From contig JAHKKM010000014.1 in NCBI GenBank assembly GCA_020027645.1, positions 1 to 33,068 of the forward strand: a DNA stretch of 33,068 bases. Direction: 5' to 3'. Of this stretch, positions 7,647-18,538 are shown piece by piece. Numbering within the stretch: the stretch's first letter is position 1; the number at the start of each line of letters is the position of its first letter. The notes below the pieces were generated by a model. The model saw only the letters and a list, made by a program, of their open reading frames with translations, searched no databases and was not told where the DNA came from. The stretch is from Pseudomonadota bacterium. Lineage in GTDB: Bacteria > Pseudomonadota > Gammaproteobacteria > Steroidobacterales > Woeseiaceae. Both the position numbers and the translations under genes were made by a program.

Positions 7647-8363
7647 TTATCTCGCAGGCAGGAATTGACGCGGGTTGACCGGCTTGCCGTTTTGCCTGAT
7701 CTCGAAATGCAGTCGCGGCTCACGTCCCGGGCCCTCACCCATGGTCGCAATCCGTTGACCCTTTTCGATGGTCTCGCCCTCCCTGACCAGGAGCGACGCG
7801 TTGTGACCGTAGGCACTCAAATAAGTGTCGTTGTGCTTCAGAATTATGAGCTTTCCGTAGCCGATCAGCCCATCGCCCGCGTAGACCACGCGGCCGGGTG
7901 CGGCTGCCTGAACGGGCTCACCGAGGCGCCCGCCGATCAAAAGCCCGGTTCCGGTGCCGGGACGATCGCCGAATTCGACCACGACCTGGCCTGCAACCGG
8001 CCAGATCCAGTTCGGCGCAGGCTGCGTCGGGATGGGTGGCAATTCGCGGGGGATTCCGGATTGCGGTGGTGCGCTTGATGCCCCCTTACCCGGCGGCGGC
8101 GAAGCCGTCATTCCCGGCGGTGGCGTCAGCCGGATTACCTCGCCCGCGAAGATCCGGGACGGATCCTCGATGCCGTTCCATCGGGCCAGTTGCCCCGGAT
8201 CCTTGCCGTAGCGCCAGGCGATTGCATAGAGCGTTTCACCGCTGCGCACCACATGCTCGTCCTGCGGCGTATAGTCCCAGCGCGTTTTTGGCCCACAGCC
8301 ACCGAGCAACAGGCCGAACGCGGCCAGGACAAGCATTGACACGCGCAACCAGCTGCCATTCAT
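7647..8363 (-). CDS. nlpD: NlpD-like LysM/M23 lipoprotein, degenerate peptidase (amidase activator type)
   Basis: 238-residue envelope lipoprotein. The signal peptide ends with LLLGGC, so Cys23 is the predicted lipid-bearing residue. A LysM peptidoglycan-binding domain (about residues 36-80, HVVRSGETLYAIAWRYG) is followed by a Pro/Ser-rich linker (81-117) and an M23/LytM domain (120-235). Zinc ligands of active M23 peptidases are missing: the usual H-x(n)-D motif is replaced by GTGLLIGG, and the HxH motif reads RLH (217-219), leaving only His219. NlpD-type proteins are catalytically dead activators of the amidase AmiC, and this fits. It follows surE-pcm as usual, but rpoS, its common partner, is not next to it. 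At 238 residues it is shorter than E. coli NlpD (379). Confidence 0.88.
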   Translation of the reverse strand: MNGSWLRVSMLVLAAFGLLLGGCGPKTRWDYTPQDEHVVRSGETLYAIAWRYGKDPGQLARWNGIEDPSRIFAGEVIRLTPPPGMTASPPPGKGASSAPPQSGIPRELPPIPTQPAPNWIWPVAGQVVVEFGDRPGTGTGLLIGGRLGEPVQAAAPGRVVYAGDGLIGYGKLIILKHNDTYLSAYGHNASLLVREGETIEKGQRIATMGEGPGREPRLHFEIRQNGKPVNPRQFLPAR

Positions 8364-8461
8364 TGGCGCAACATGAAGCAGGCGCCGGCCATTTCAACCA
8401 GCGCGACCACACAACTGCGAAAGAAGTCGAATAAAAATCGATATACCATTGATTTTTTTAA
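8364..8461 (-). promoter_or_regulatory. AT-rich leader between pcm and nlpD
   Basis: The 98-nt gap begins, in the minus direction, with a conspicuously AT-rich stretch (about 8430-8466) just after the pcm stop. It contains an imperfect dyad (AATCAATGGTATATCGATT on the minus strand) with a TATATC -10-like core. No matching -35 is visible at 17 nt. It could be an nlpD promoter or operator, but this is speculative. In many gammaproteobacteria promoters for the downstream rpoS lie in nlpD; rpoS is absent here. Confidence 0.25.
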
Positions 8462-9127
8462 TTAACTTCCTTTAACCAGCGGGACGAAACTGACCGCTCC
8501 GAGTGATTCCTTTTCGAGCACGCCGTCGCGGGAAGTCACCCGCAGCAGCTCCTGTCGCCCACTTGGTCCGACCGGCATGATCAGCCGCCCGCCCGGCGCA
8601 AGCTGCTCGAGCAGGTTCGCAGGAATTTCGCTGGCGGCTGCGGTAACCATGATGCCATCGTACGGGGCGTACTTGCGCCAACCTTCCCAACCGTCGCCCT
8701 GGCGAAGACGCACATTATAGATGTTCAGGTCGCGTAGCCGCTGGCGGGTCTTTTTCATCAGTTCCGGGATACGCTCGACCGAGTAGATCTCGCGCACCAG
8801 CGGTGCCAGCACTGCCGACTGGTAGCCGCAGCCGGTGCCGATTTCCAGCACACGCGTACCGGCAAAACCTTCCAGCAGCGCCTCGGTCATGCGCGCAACA
8901 ATATACGGCTGGCTGATGGTCTGACCGAGACCGATCGGCAATGCAGTGTCTTCATAAGCGCGGCTCGCCAGCGCCTCGTCGACGAACAGGTGGCGCGGCA
9001 CATTGCGTATTTGCTCCAGAACCGCGTTCGAGTGTATGCCCTGCTCGCGCAAACGCTGTACCAGCCGGTCGCGCGTGCGAGCCGAGGTCATGCCGATCCC
9101 CTGGATGCCGCGCTCGTTCCGCATCAT
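8462..9127 (-). CDS. pcm: Protein-L-isoaspartate O-methyltransferase
   Basis: Cytosolic S-adenosylmethionine-dependent repair enzyme that methylates L-isoaspartyl residues formed by protein ageing. The SAM-binding motif [16 protein letters not shown] and the family motif [16 protein letters not shown] are clear, as is the C-terminal PVG strand. The ATG at 9127 overlaps the surE stop (ATGA, 4 nt) with CAGGG just upstream, giving 221 residues. A second candidate, ATG at 9091 ([12 protein letters not shown]), would give 209 residues, closer to the E. coli length of 208; relatives usually start near that point. The surE-pcm-nlpD order is typical of the class. Confidence 0.96.
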   Translation of the reverse strand: MMRNERGIQGIGMTSARTRDRLVQRLREQGIHSNAVLEQIRNVPRHLFVDEALASRAYEDTALPIGLGQTISQPYIVARMTEALLEGFAGTRVLEIGTGCGYQSAVLAPLVREIYSVERIPELMKKTRQRLRDLNIYNVRLRQGDGWEGWRKYAPYDGIMVTAAASEIPANLLEQLAPGGRLIMPVGPSGRQELLRVTSRDGVLEKESLGAVSFVPLVKGS

Positions 9128-9867
9128 CCCTGGAGCCAGTTGGCGAGTCCGGCAATTGCCTCGTGCCGGGTCAGGTCAACCTTGAGCGGCGTGATCGCAA
9201 CCGCACCGGATTCGAGCGCAGCAAAGTCCGTGCCCGGGCCGGCATCCTGCCCAGGACCTGCAGGACCGATCCAGTAGATGGTCTTACCGTGCGGATCTTT
9301 GGTCTTGATCAGCGGTTCCGACTTGTGCCGGAATCCCAGGCGAGTGGCCAAAATACCTTTCAATTCATCGTAGGGACGGTCCGGTACGTTGACATTCAGC
9401 ATGACTTCGCCCGGCAGACTGCTCTTCTGCAAGCGACGGACGAGGTCGCATGCGACCCGTGCCGCCGTGTCGAAATGCGTCGCGCGATTACCGACCAGGG
9501 AGACCGCAATGGCCGGAAGGCCGAGAAAGCGTCCTTCCATGGCCGCTGCAACCGTACCCGAATAGATAACGTCGTCGCCAAGATTGGCGCCGTGATTGAT
9601 GCCGGACACCACGATGTCCGGTTCGAAATCGAGGTAACCGGAGAGCGCCAGGTGCACGCAATCCGATGGCGTACCGTTGACGAAAAATCGATTCTCGGTG
9701 ACCCGGTGTATGCGCAGCGGTGAGTGCAAGGTGAGCGAGTTGCTTGCGCCGCTATGATTTCTGTCGGGCGCAACCACCACAATTTCAGCAATAGCGGATA
9801 GTGCCTCGGCAAGCACATTGATACCCCTGGCGAGGTAGCCGTCGTCATTGCTAACTAGAATCTTCAC
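9124..9867 (-). CDS. surE: 5'/3'-nucleotidase SurE
   Basis: 247-residue metal-dependent nucleotidase (nucleoside monophosphates and short polyphosphate) linked to stationary-phase survival. It begins [16 protein letters not shown], where Asp8 and Asp9 are the metal ligands. It continues with [26 protein letters not shown] and [20 protein letters not shown], all standard SurE blocks. The start is GTG at 9867-9865 with little Shine-Dalgarno sequence. The stop overlaps the pcm start by 4 nt. It is divergent from the Smr-domain gene across 120 nt. Length matches E. coli SurE (253). Confidence 0.97.
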   Translation of the reverse strand: MKILVSNDDGYLARGINVLAEALSAIAEIVVVAPDRNHSGASNSLTLHSPLRIHRVTENRFFVNGTPSDCVHLALSGYLDFEPDIVVSGINHGANLGDDVIYSGTVAAAMEGRFLGLPAIAVSLVGNRATHFDTAARVACDLVRRLQKSSLPGEVMLNVNVPDRPYDELKGILATRLGFRHKSEPLIKTKDPHGKTIYWIGPAGPGQDAGPGTDFAALESGAVAITPLKVDLTRHEAIAGLANWLQG

Positions 9868-9891
9868 GGTACTTGTTCTTTATCGGGGAAT

Positions 9892-9909
9892 GCAGGCGCT
9901 CGCGCCTGC
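9892..9909. repeat. Perfect 8-bp palindrome in the surE/smr divergent region
   Basis: GCAGGCGC, a 2-nt spacer, then GCGCCTGC. It lies 25 nt upstream of the surE start codon, so it would fall within the surE leader or core promoter. It may be a hairpin in the surE mRNA leader or an operator; nothing in the sequence decides between these. Confidence 0.4.
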
Positions 9910-9924
9910 CCAGCTTAAATGGAA

Positions 9925-9953
9925 TTGGCCACGCTGGCCGCGCTCACTATACT
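9925..9953 (+). promoter_or_regulatory. Predicted sigma-70 promoter for the smr gene
   Basis: -35 TTGGCC (9925-9930, 4 of 6 consensus), a 17-nt spacer and -10 TATACT (9948-9953, 5 of 6). Transcription would start near 9960, 28 nt before the ATG at 9988. This is a motif match only. Confidence 0.5.
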
Positions 9954-9987
9954 CAATGTTCCGCTTCCACCATAGCAACAAATCCCC

Positions 9988-10551
9988 ATGGCAAAAAAGC
10001 ATGGCAGCGACACGAAAACTGCCAGCGACGAGAGCGATGATTCCGGAATTTTCCGGCGCCTGATGGCCGATGCCCGCCCGCTGAAGCAGGAGCCGCGTGC
10101 TGTGACGCCGCGCCGTGCCAAGGCCCGGGCGCAATCGCGTCGCCAGGATGAACGAGAGGTGCTGCGCGAAAGCCTCAGTCCTGCTCCCTGTGAAGCGGAG
10201 ATAATGAGCGGTGAGGGACTGCGGTTTCAACGTCCGGTGGTCAGTCGTCGAACGTTTCGCAAACTCGCGAGAGGTGGTTTCAGCGTCCAGGCGAAACTGG
10301 ACCTGCACGGCATGACGTCGGCAGAAGCAGGCGTCGCCCTCCGGGAGTTTATCAACGACAGTTGCCTGCGCGGGTTAAGTTGCGTGCGAATCGTGCACGG
10401 CAAGGGGCTCGGCTCCGGAACGCGCGGCCCGATACTGAAGCGCAAGGTCGACGCATTATTGCGTAGCTGGGACCAGGTACTCGCTTTCGTCTCGGCCCGC
10501 CAGGCTGACGGCGGCACCGGTGCCGTTTACGTGCTGCTTAGCGCTAACTAG
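9988..10551 (+). CDS. Smr-domain protein (MutS2 C-terminal/YdaL-type nuclease-like)
   Basis: 187-residue protein with a charged, Arg/Lys-rich and probably flexible N-terminal half (1-95) and a C-terminal Smr domain (about 100-187). Key motifs are LDLHGMT, where the DLHG is typical, and RIVHGKGLGSGTRGPILK, the HGKG loop. Small Smr proteins such as E. coli YdaL show DNA nicking activity in vitro, but their cellular role is unclear. Start ATG 9988; no strong Shine-Dalgarno sequence; a likely promoter lies at 9925-9953. It is divergent from surE and convergent with truD, from which it is separated by a palindromic repeat element. Confidence 0.9.
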   Translation: MAKKHGSDTKTASDESDDSGIFRRLMADARPLKQEPRAVTPRRAKARAQSRRQDEREVLRESLSPAPCEAEIMSGEGLRFQRPVVSRRTFRKLARGGFSVQAKLDLHGMTSAEAGVALREFINDSCLRGLSCVRIVHGKGLGSGTRGPILKRKVDALLRSWDQVLAFVSARQADGGTGAVYVLLSAN

Positions 10552-10563
10552 AAACCGGGGTCA

Positions 10564-10690
10564 CAATCGGGGTCGAATTAATTAGGGTGACAGTTACCCT
10601 AATTGACCGGAAACGAAGTGTACTGGTCAATGTGACACTGATTAATTAGGGTAACTGTCACCCTAATTAATCGCGGTCTGACCCCGATTG
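10564..10690. repeat. Nested palindromic REP/MITE-like element between smr and truD
   Basis: A 127-bp inverted repeat almost fills the convergent gap and ends exactly before the truD stop codon. The outer 11-nt ends are perfect complements: CAATCGGGGTC (10564-10574) and GACCCCGATTG (10680-10690). Inside them, 28-nt arms (10577-10604 and 10644-10671) are also perfect reverse complements. Each arm is itself a hairpin: AATTAGGGT, a 7-nt loop, ACCCTAATT. The centre holds a further ATTGACC/GGTCAAT pair (10602-10608 and 10625-10631). There is no ORF. The two-hairpin form with GGGGTC/GACCCC ends resembles REP-type elements mobilised by REP-associated tyrosine transposases, or a MITE. The AT-rich core contrasts with the neighbours. 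It may also end transcription from both genes. Confidence 0.85.
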
Positions 10691-11722
10691 TTAGTACGCG
10701 GCGATTTCGCGTAGCACGGCCGTTGCAAATCCGCCGCGCGTAAGAAAGAACTCAAGCCACAGAACATCGTTATCCAACGACCAGCTGAAGTCCTGTATCG
10801 CAAGGCGCAACGCACGGCGGGACTCATCCGCATGTTGTTCGAGGCCGGCGGCCAGATCGGGAAACTCCTGCGCGACGGTTTGCTCAGCCTCGGACCGCGG
10901 GTCATCGCGCTGCGCGCCTTTGCCCCACAGCACGGCGGTCGGGTGAATATCCAGTGCCGCACAACGATCGTGTAATGATTGATCCGGCTCGTCGATCGCA
11001 AAAAAACTGCCGCTGCCATTGAGGCTGGCAAGTTCGCCGGGTTGCAGCGTACTCCAAGTACCGGCAGTTACCCTCAGCTCGAGCAAGCGGTTGAACAACA
11101 ATGATCGCGCAGCAGAAATTGCCATGCTCCGGTCCTCGTGTTTCAGCCTCTTGCCGGCAAAAAATGCTCGCGCGAGGCTGACATTGTTGCCGCCCCGGCC
11201 GAAGCGTTGCTCGCCGAAATAATTTGGCACGCCACTGCTACGGCAGCGTTCGAGTAACAGGCGCAGCGATTCATCAATAACACGCACACCACGCAACGCG
11301 ATGCGAAATGCGTTGCCGCAATGCGCACCTTGGCGGAGCTTTCGCTGATTCCGCGACGTTGTGAGCAGCTTTACGCCAGGAATTGTCAATGATGTCCAGT
11401 CAGTTCCTGCGCCGCTCGGGCGTCGTACGCTGAACCATTGTCGGGTAATCGCTGCTCGATCCTTCATGCCGGCGTAGCCCACATCGCGCAATGGCACCCC
11501 GGCAAATCTCGCCAGACTGCGCGCTACCCAGACGGTGTTTGCGCCGGTCTTCTCGATCCACAGGACATCGTGCTCGCCATCGCCGCTAAACTCGAAGTCG
11601 AGGCGTTCCACTACCTGGAAATCTTCCGGTCTGCTGCGCAGCTCGGCGCGGACCTGCGGTCCACCGTAGGCTCGTTGCCAGTCAGGCAAATCCTGAACGG
11701 CAGGTAATATGCTAGCGCTCAA
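10691..11722 (-). CDS. truD: tRNA pseudouridine(13) synthase TruD
   Basis: Modifies uridine 13 of tRNA-Glu to pseudouridine. From the TTG start at 11722 it is 343 residues (E. coli 349). The catalytic motif GMKDRAAITRQ has Asp at residue 88 (E. coli Asp80), and PNYFGEQRFGRGGNN is the second family signature. The N-terminal RPEDFQVVE also matches. The start is uncertain: the frame stays open to an ATG at 11812 deep inside ftsB, but family alignment makes the extra 30 residues unlikely. TTG at 11722 overlaps the end of ftsB by 11 nt. In related genomes ispD and ispF lie between ftsB and truD; here they are absent. Confidence 0.95.
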   Translation of the reverse strand: MSASILPAVQDLPDWQRAYGGPQVRAELRSRPEDFQVVERLDFEFSGDGEHDVLWIEKTGANTVWVARSLARFAGVPLRDVGYAGMKDRAAITRQWFSVRRPSGAGTDWTSLTIPGVKLLTTSRNQRKLRQGAHCGNAFRIALRGVRVIDESLRLLLERCRSSGVPNYFGEQRFGRGGNNVSLARAFFAGKRLKHEDRSMAISAARSLLFNRLLELRVTAGTWSTLQPGELASLNGSGSFFAIDEPDQSLHDRCAALDIHPTAVLWGKGAQRDDPRSEAEQTVAQEFPDLAAGLEQHADESRRALRLAIQDFSWSLDNDVLWLEFFLTRGGFATAVLREIAAY

Positions 11723-12008
11723 CGGCTCGCGCTGCCGGCACCACCTGGTAGAAGGTTTCGGATTTGCCGATGAGGCCCAGATCGCTTCGGGCCCTTTCTT
11801 CTGCAGCCTCACGGCTGCTTTTCAGATTGATTACTTCAGCCTCGAGTGCGACATTTCGTTCGCGGAGAATCCGGTTCTGTTCGTGTTGCTCCGCCACCGC
11901 AATACGCAAATCGCGCGTCTTGCGATAACCGTCACCGGAAAGCCATAGCTGTCCCTGCATGGCACAGGCTGCGATTGCCAGCACAACAATAATCGAACGG
12001 ATCGCCAA
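11712..12008 (-). CDS. ftsB: Cell division protein FtsB
   Basis: 98-residue bitopic inner-membrane protein of the divisome, partner of FtsL and FtsQ. It has one N-terminal membrane helix (about residues 4-22, IRSIIVVLAIAACAM), then a periplasmic coiled coil (about 35-75, rich in Glu/Arg/Leu) and the conserved end RARSDLGLIGKSETFYQVV. The start is TTG at 12008-12006, with AGGGG about 13 nt upstream. It follows eno by 26 nt, as in most gammaproteobacteria, and runs directly into truD. Confidence 0.93.
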   Translation of the reverse strand: MAIRSIIVVLAIAACAMQGQLWLSGDGYRKTRDLRIAVAEQHEQNRILRERNVALEAEVINLKSSREAAEERARSDLGLIGKSETFYQVVPAARAVER

Positions 12009-12034
12009 AACTTTCTGCCCCTGTCGTGGCCCTG

Positions 12035-13368
<1,334 letters not shown>

Positions 13369-13398
13369 TACGATGTTATTGCGATGGAATCAAGGGGC

Positions 13399-15887
<2,489 letters not shown>

Positions 15888-15924
15888 TTACTAGCCCTGT
15901 GAAATCAGGTGCCGGGAAACAATA

Positions 15925-15987
15925 AAGGGTCAGAGCAATGCGCGGACACCGGGAAATGCACACGGTACCGCGCTTGTTCCGACCCTT
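15925..15987. repeat. REP-like imperfect inverted repeat between tilS and pyrG
   Basis: The arm at 15925-15945 (AAGGGTCAGAGCAATGCGCGG) pairs with 15968-15987 at 18 of 21 positions with one bulge. A short inner ACCG/CGGT pair lies in the loop. The GGGTC/GACCC ends are like those of the palindromic element at 10564-10690, and GGGTCAGAG is a common start of REP-type hairpins. It lies 38 nt upstream of pyrG and may now act as part of its leader. There is no coding potential. Confidence 0.6.
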
Positions 15988-15992
15988 GCAGA

Positions 15993-16046
15993 ACCTCCAG
16001 CAGGAGGTCCTGTTAAAGAACCCGTCGGTCAATGAAAGACGGGGTT
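15993..16046 (-). terminator. Tandem hairpins downstream of tilS, possible terminator
   Basis: Reading away from tilS on the minus strand, the first stem is AACCCCGTC/GACGGGTT with one bulged C (plus 16019-16046). It is followed by TTCTTT, a weak T-rich tail. A second stem, ACCTCC/GGAGGT with a 4-nt loop (15993-16008), follows. Together they plausibly end the dnaE-accA-tilS transcript before pyrG. The rest of the 215-nt gap shows only the REP-like repeat and no clear pyrG promoter. Confidence 0.4.
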
Positions 16047-16102
16047 ACAAGTTATCAGATCGACGCTGGCACCACAATGCGCAAAACCTCCCGGAATGCG
16101 AA

Positions 16103-17515
16103 TCAATAGAGTACCGGCCGGTCGAGCCAATGCACCGCATAACCGTCCGTGGCCGCGAATTCTGCTTCGACCCAGAGATCCGCTACCGCTGCCAGCCGTT
16201 CACCGGCATACAGGAGTGGTACACGTTCGCGTATCCAGGGAACAACGCCCTCATCCTGCAGCAGATTCTTTAATTTGTGACGGTGTGCGTGACCGGGCAG
16301 CGCAATTTCCTCGCCGCCGCGGCGATAGCGGACCTCAAGTCCCTTTGATGCGACTGACCGGTCAATGCCGCCGCCCTCCCCGGCCTGAAGAGCCAGGCGC
16401 CCCTGGCCGGCGCCGAGATCGATGGCAAGGTCTGGCCGCAGCAAGTCCTCCGGGCATGGTTGCAGATCCGGCATGGGCGCGAGAATGTACAGGTGATCCC
16501 GGTAACGCCGAATCTCGCCGCCCGGCCACGCCACCAGTGGCTGGGCGTCGGTCCTTGCCGGGATAAGTTCATGTACGGTCTGGTAAAGGCGAGTGGCCGG
16601 TGGTGCCGGCAGGCCGACTCTTTGCACAGCCCGGCGGATAATATTGCGTTGGCGCGCACCGGACAGAAGGGCCAGGCTGCGAATGTCCAGACGATCCGCC
16701 GCCGGTGAGGCCGCAATATCCAGATCGGCGAGTTCGGCCAGCAATTCACTCGATTCGGCTGCCAGATCAGCGCTCTGGCGGAGACGTGTCGCAACCGCGG
16801 GCCAGCGGGCGGCAAGTGCGGGCAAGATCTCCCGTCGCAAATAGTTGCGATCAAAAGTTGTATCCGCATTTGACGGATCGTCGATCCAGCTAAGACGGTG
16901 CGTATCGGCATAGGCCCGGATTTCTGCAGCAGGAACACCGAGCATCGGCCGTACCAGGTAACCCGTTGCAAATTCCCGCAGCGGCGCAATTCCAGCGATG
17001 CCGGTCAATCCGCTGCCACGCAACAAATTGAGCAGCAAGGTTTCAGCCTGGTCATGCTCATGGTGAGCGCTGATCAGCCAGTCGTTCTGCTGCATCAGGC
17101 TGCTGAGTATTGCATAACGCGCTTCGCGTGCCGCTGCTTCAGGACCGCCCTCCGCACTGCGGCTGACATGAACCTTTCGCGACAGGTATTCGACGCCGAG
17201 GCTTTCTGCTACGGCACGACATTGCGAGTCCCAACCGCCCGACTCCGGATGCAGGCCATGATCGATGTGCGCTGCCAGCAACGGAGTCCCGCAGATGGCC
17301 TGGTTCGCTGCCATCGCATGCAACAGCACGGTCGAGTCGATGCCACCGCTGAACGCAACGATGTAGCGGCGCGGTTTGCCGGCGACTGACTCGATTTCGA
17401 GCAGGCGATCGTGCAGGTATCGGGCATCGAAATTCATTGGACAACCGTTGTAATCCCGCGCCACAAGCTGGAGCCGCGCCCGCTGCCACAAACTGTGCAA
17501 CGATAGCCGGGTCAA
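16103..17515 (-). CDS. tilS: tRNA(Ile)-lysidine synthetase TilS
   Basis: ATP-dependent enzyme that converts cytidine 34 of the CAU-anticodon tRNA-Ile to lysidine, so that it reads AUA instead of AUG. The PP-loop [14 protein letters not shown] (SGGIDS at residues 56-61) is intact, and [19 protein letters not shown] and DPSN-x(7)-RNYLR are family blocks. The C-terminal tRNA-binding region (about 290-470) is more variable. The start is uncertain: TTG at 17515 overlaps the accA stop (TTGA) and has AAGGAAGG just before it, giving 470 residues. ATG at 17437 (MNFDARYL) would give 444 residues, nearer the E. coli size of 432. It lies directly after accA, as in E. coli apart from rof and other small genes. 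Confidence 0.95.
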   Translation of the reverse strand: MTRLSLHSLWQRARLQLVARDYNGCPMNFDARYLHDRLLEIESVAGKPRRYIVAFSGGIDSTVLLHAMAANQAICGTPLLAAHIDHGLHPESGGWDSQCRAVAESLGVEYLSRKVHVSRSAEGGPEAAAREARYAILSSLMQQNDWLISAHHEHDQAETLLLNLLRGSGLTGIAGIAPLREFATGYLVRPMLGVPAAEIRAYADTHRLSWIDDPSNADTTFDRNYLRREILPALAARWPAVATRLRQSADLAAESSELLAELADLDIAASPAADRLDIRSLALLSGARQRNIIRRAVQRVGLPAPPATRLYQTVHELIPARTDAQPLVAWPGGEIRRYRDHLYILAPMPDLQPCPEDLLRPDLAIDLGAGQGRLALQAGEGGGIDRSVASKGLEVRYRRGGEEIALPGHAHRHKLKNLLQDEGVVPWIRERVPLLYAGERLAAVADLWVEAEFAATDGYAVHWLDRPVLY

Positions 17516-18471
17516 CCTTCCTTGAATTGCCCGAATGACGCGATCCGGCGCCGGCGTTGCTCAAGCAACTGCTCGATATCGAGCCTGTCGACATCGGCAA
17601 GGTACTTGATGATGGCATTTCGAATCACTTCAGCGGCAGCTTCCGGGTCCCGGTGTGCCGCGCCAAGCGGTTCCGGCAGAACGGCGTCTACCAGGCCGAA
17701 TTCATTGAGGCTCTGGGCGGTAATTCGCATAGCCTCTGCGGCTTCCTCAGCCTTGTCCGCACTCTTCCACAAAATTGACGCACAGCCCTCCGGCGAAATC
17801 ACGGAATAGACACTGTACTGGAGCATCAACAATCGATCGCCGACGCCAATGGCCAACGCCCCGCCGGATCCACCCTCGCCAATGACCACATTGATAATCG
17901 GTGTACGCAGCCCCGACATCAGGTACAGGCTGTAGGCAATCGCTTCGCTCTGGCCGCGTTCTTCTGCGCCAACTCCGGGATACGCTCCTGGCGTATCGAT
18001 TAAAGTCACTATCGGTAATGAAAAGCGTTCTGCAAGCCGCATCAGCCTTTGCGCTTTTCTATAACCTTCCGGCTTCGGCATGCCGTAGTTTCGTCGCACG
18101 CGCTCCTTGGTATCCCTGCCCTTTTGATGGCCGATGAACATGACCACACGACCATCGATGCGTCCCATGCCACCGATGATTGCCGGATCATCCGCGTACA
18201 TCCGGTCTCCATGCAATTCCTGGAAATCGGGTGCAATCAACTGCAGGTAATCGGCGGTATACGGGCGCATCGGGTGTCGCGCAATCTGGGCAACCTGCCA
18301 GGAACTGAGTTTGGAGAAGATGCTCTTGGTCAGCGCCTTGCTCTCTGCCTTCAGCCGCGCAACCTGTTCTGCAATATTGATATCGGGATCATCACCGACA
18401 AATCGCAGTTCCTCGATTTTCGCCTCGACTTCGGCGATCGGTTGTTCAAAATCGAGAAATTTGAGATCCAT
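17512..18471 (-). CDS. accA: Acetyl-CoA carboxylase carboxyltransferase subunit alpha
   Basis: 319-residue subunit that, with AccD, transfers carboxyl from biotin to acetyl-CoA to make malonyl-CoA for fatty acid synthesis. It begins [19 protein letters not shown] and contains [36 protein letters not shown] and [14 protein letters not shown], the acyl-CoA binding core. Length equals the E. coli protein. Start ATG 18471. The gene follows dnaE (67-nt gap, with a candidate promoter) and overlaps tilS by 4 nt. Confidence 0.98.
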   Translation of the reverse strand: MDLKFLDFEQPIAEVEAKIEELRFVGDDPDINIAEQVARLKAESKALTKSIFSKLSSWQVAQIARHPMRPYTADYLQLIAPDFQELHGDRMYADDPAIIGGMGRIDGRVVMFIGHQKGRDTKERVRRNYGMPKPEGYRKAQRLMRLAERFSLPIVTLIDTPGAYPGVGAEERGQSEAIAYSLYLMSGLRTPIINVVIGEGGSGGALAIGVGDRLLMLQYSVYSVISPEGCASILWKSADKAEEAAEAMRITAQSLNEFGLVDAVLPEPLGAAHRDPEAAAEVIRNAIIKYLADVDRLDIEQLLEQRRRRIASFGQFKEG

Positions 18472-18501
18472 GCTTCAAATCGTCCTGCCGCAAAACAATT
18501 C

Positions 18502-18530
18502 GCAATACTTCAAAGCTGCATTTGTGTCAA
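18502..18530 (-). promoter_or_regulatory. Candidate sigma-70 promoter for accA
   Basis: On the minus strand a perfect -35 TTGACA (plus 18525-18530) is followed after 17 nt by TATTGC (18502-18507), a weak -10. Transcription would start near 18495, about 24 nt before the accA ATG. The strong -35 and ideal spacing make it credible, but the -10 matches only 3 of 6 positions. Confidence 0.45.
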
Positions 18531-18538
18531 CAGCGACT

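Noticed and set aside
11723..11812. TruD starting at ATG 11812 inside ftsB
   Set aside because: It would overlap ftsB by about 100 nt and add 30 residues with no similarity to TruD N-termini.
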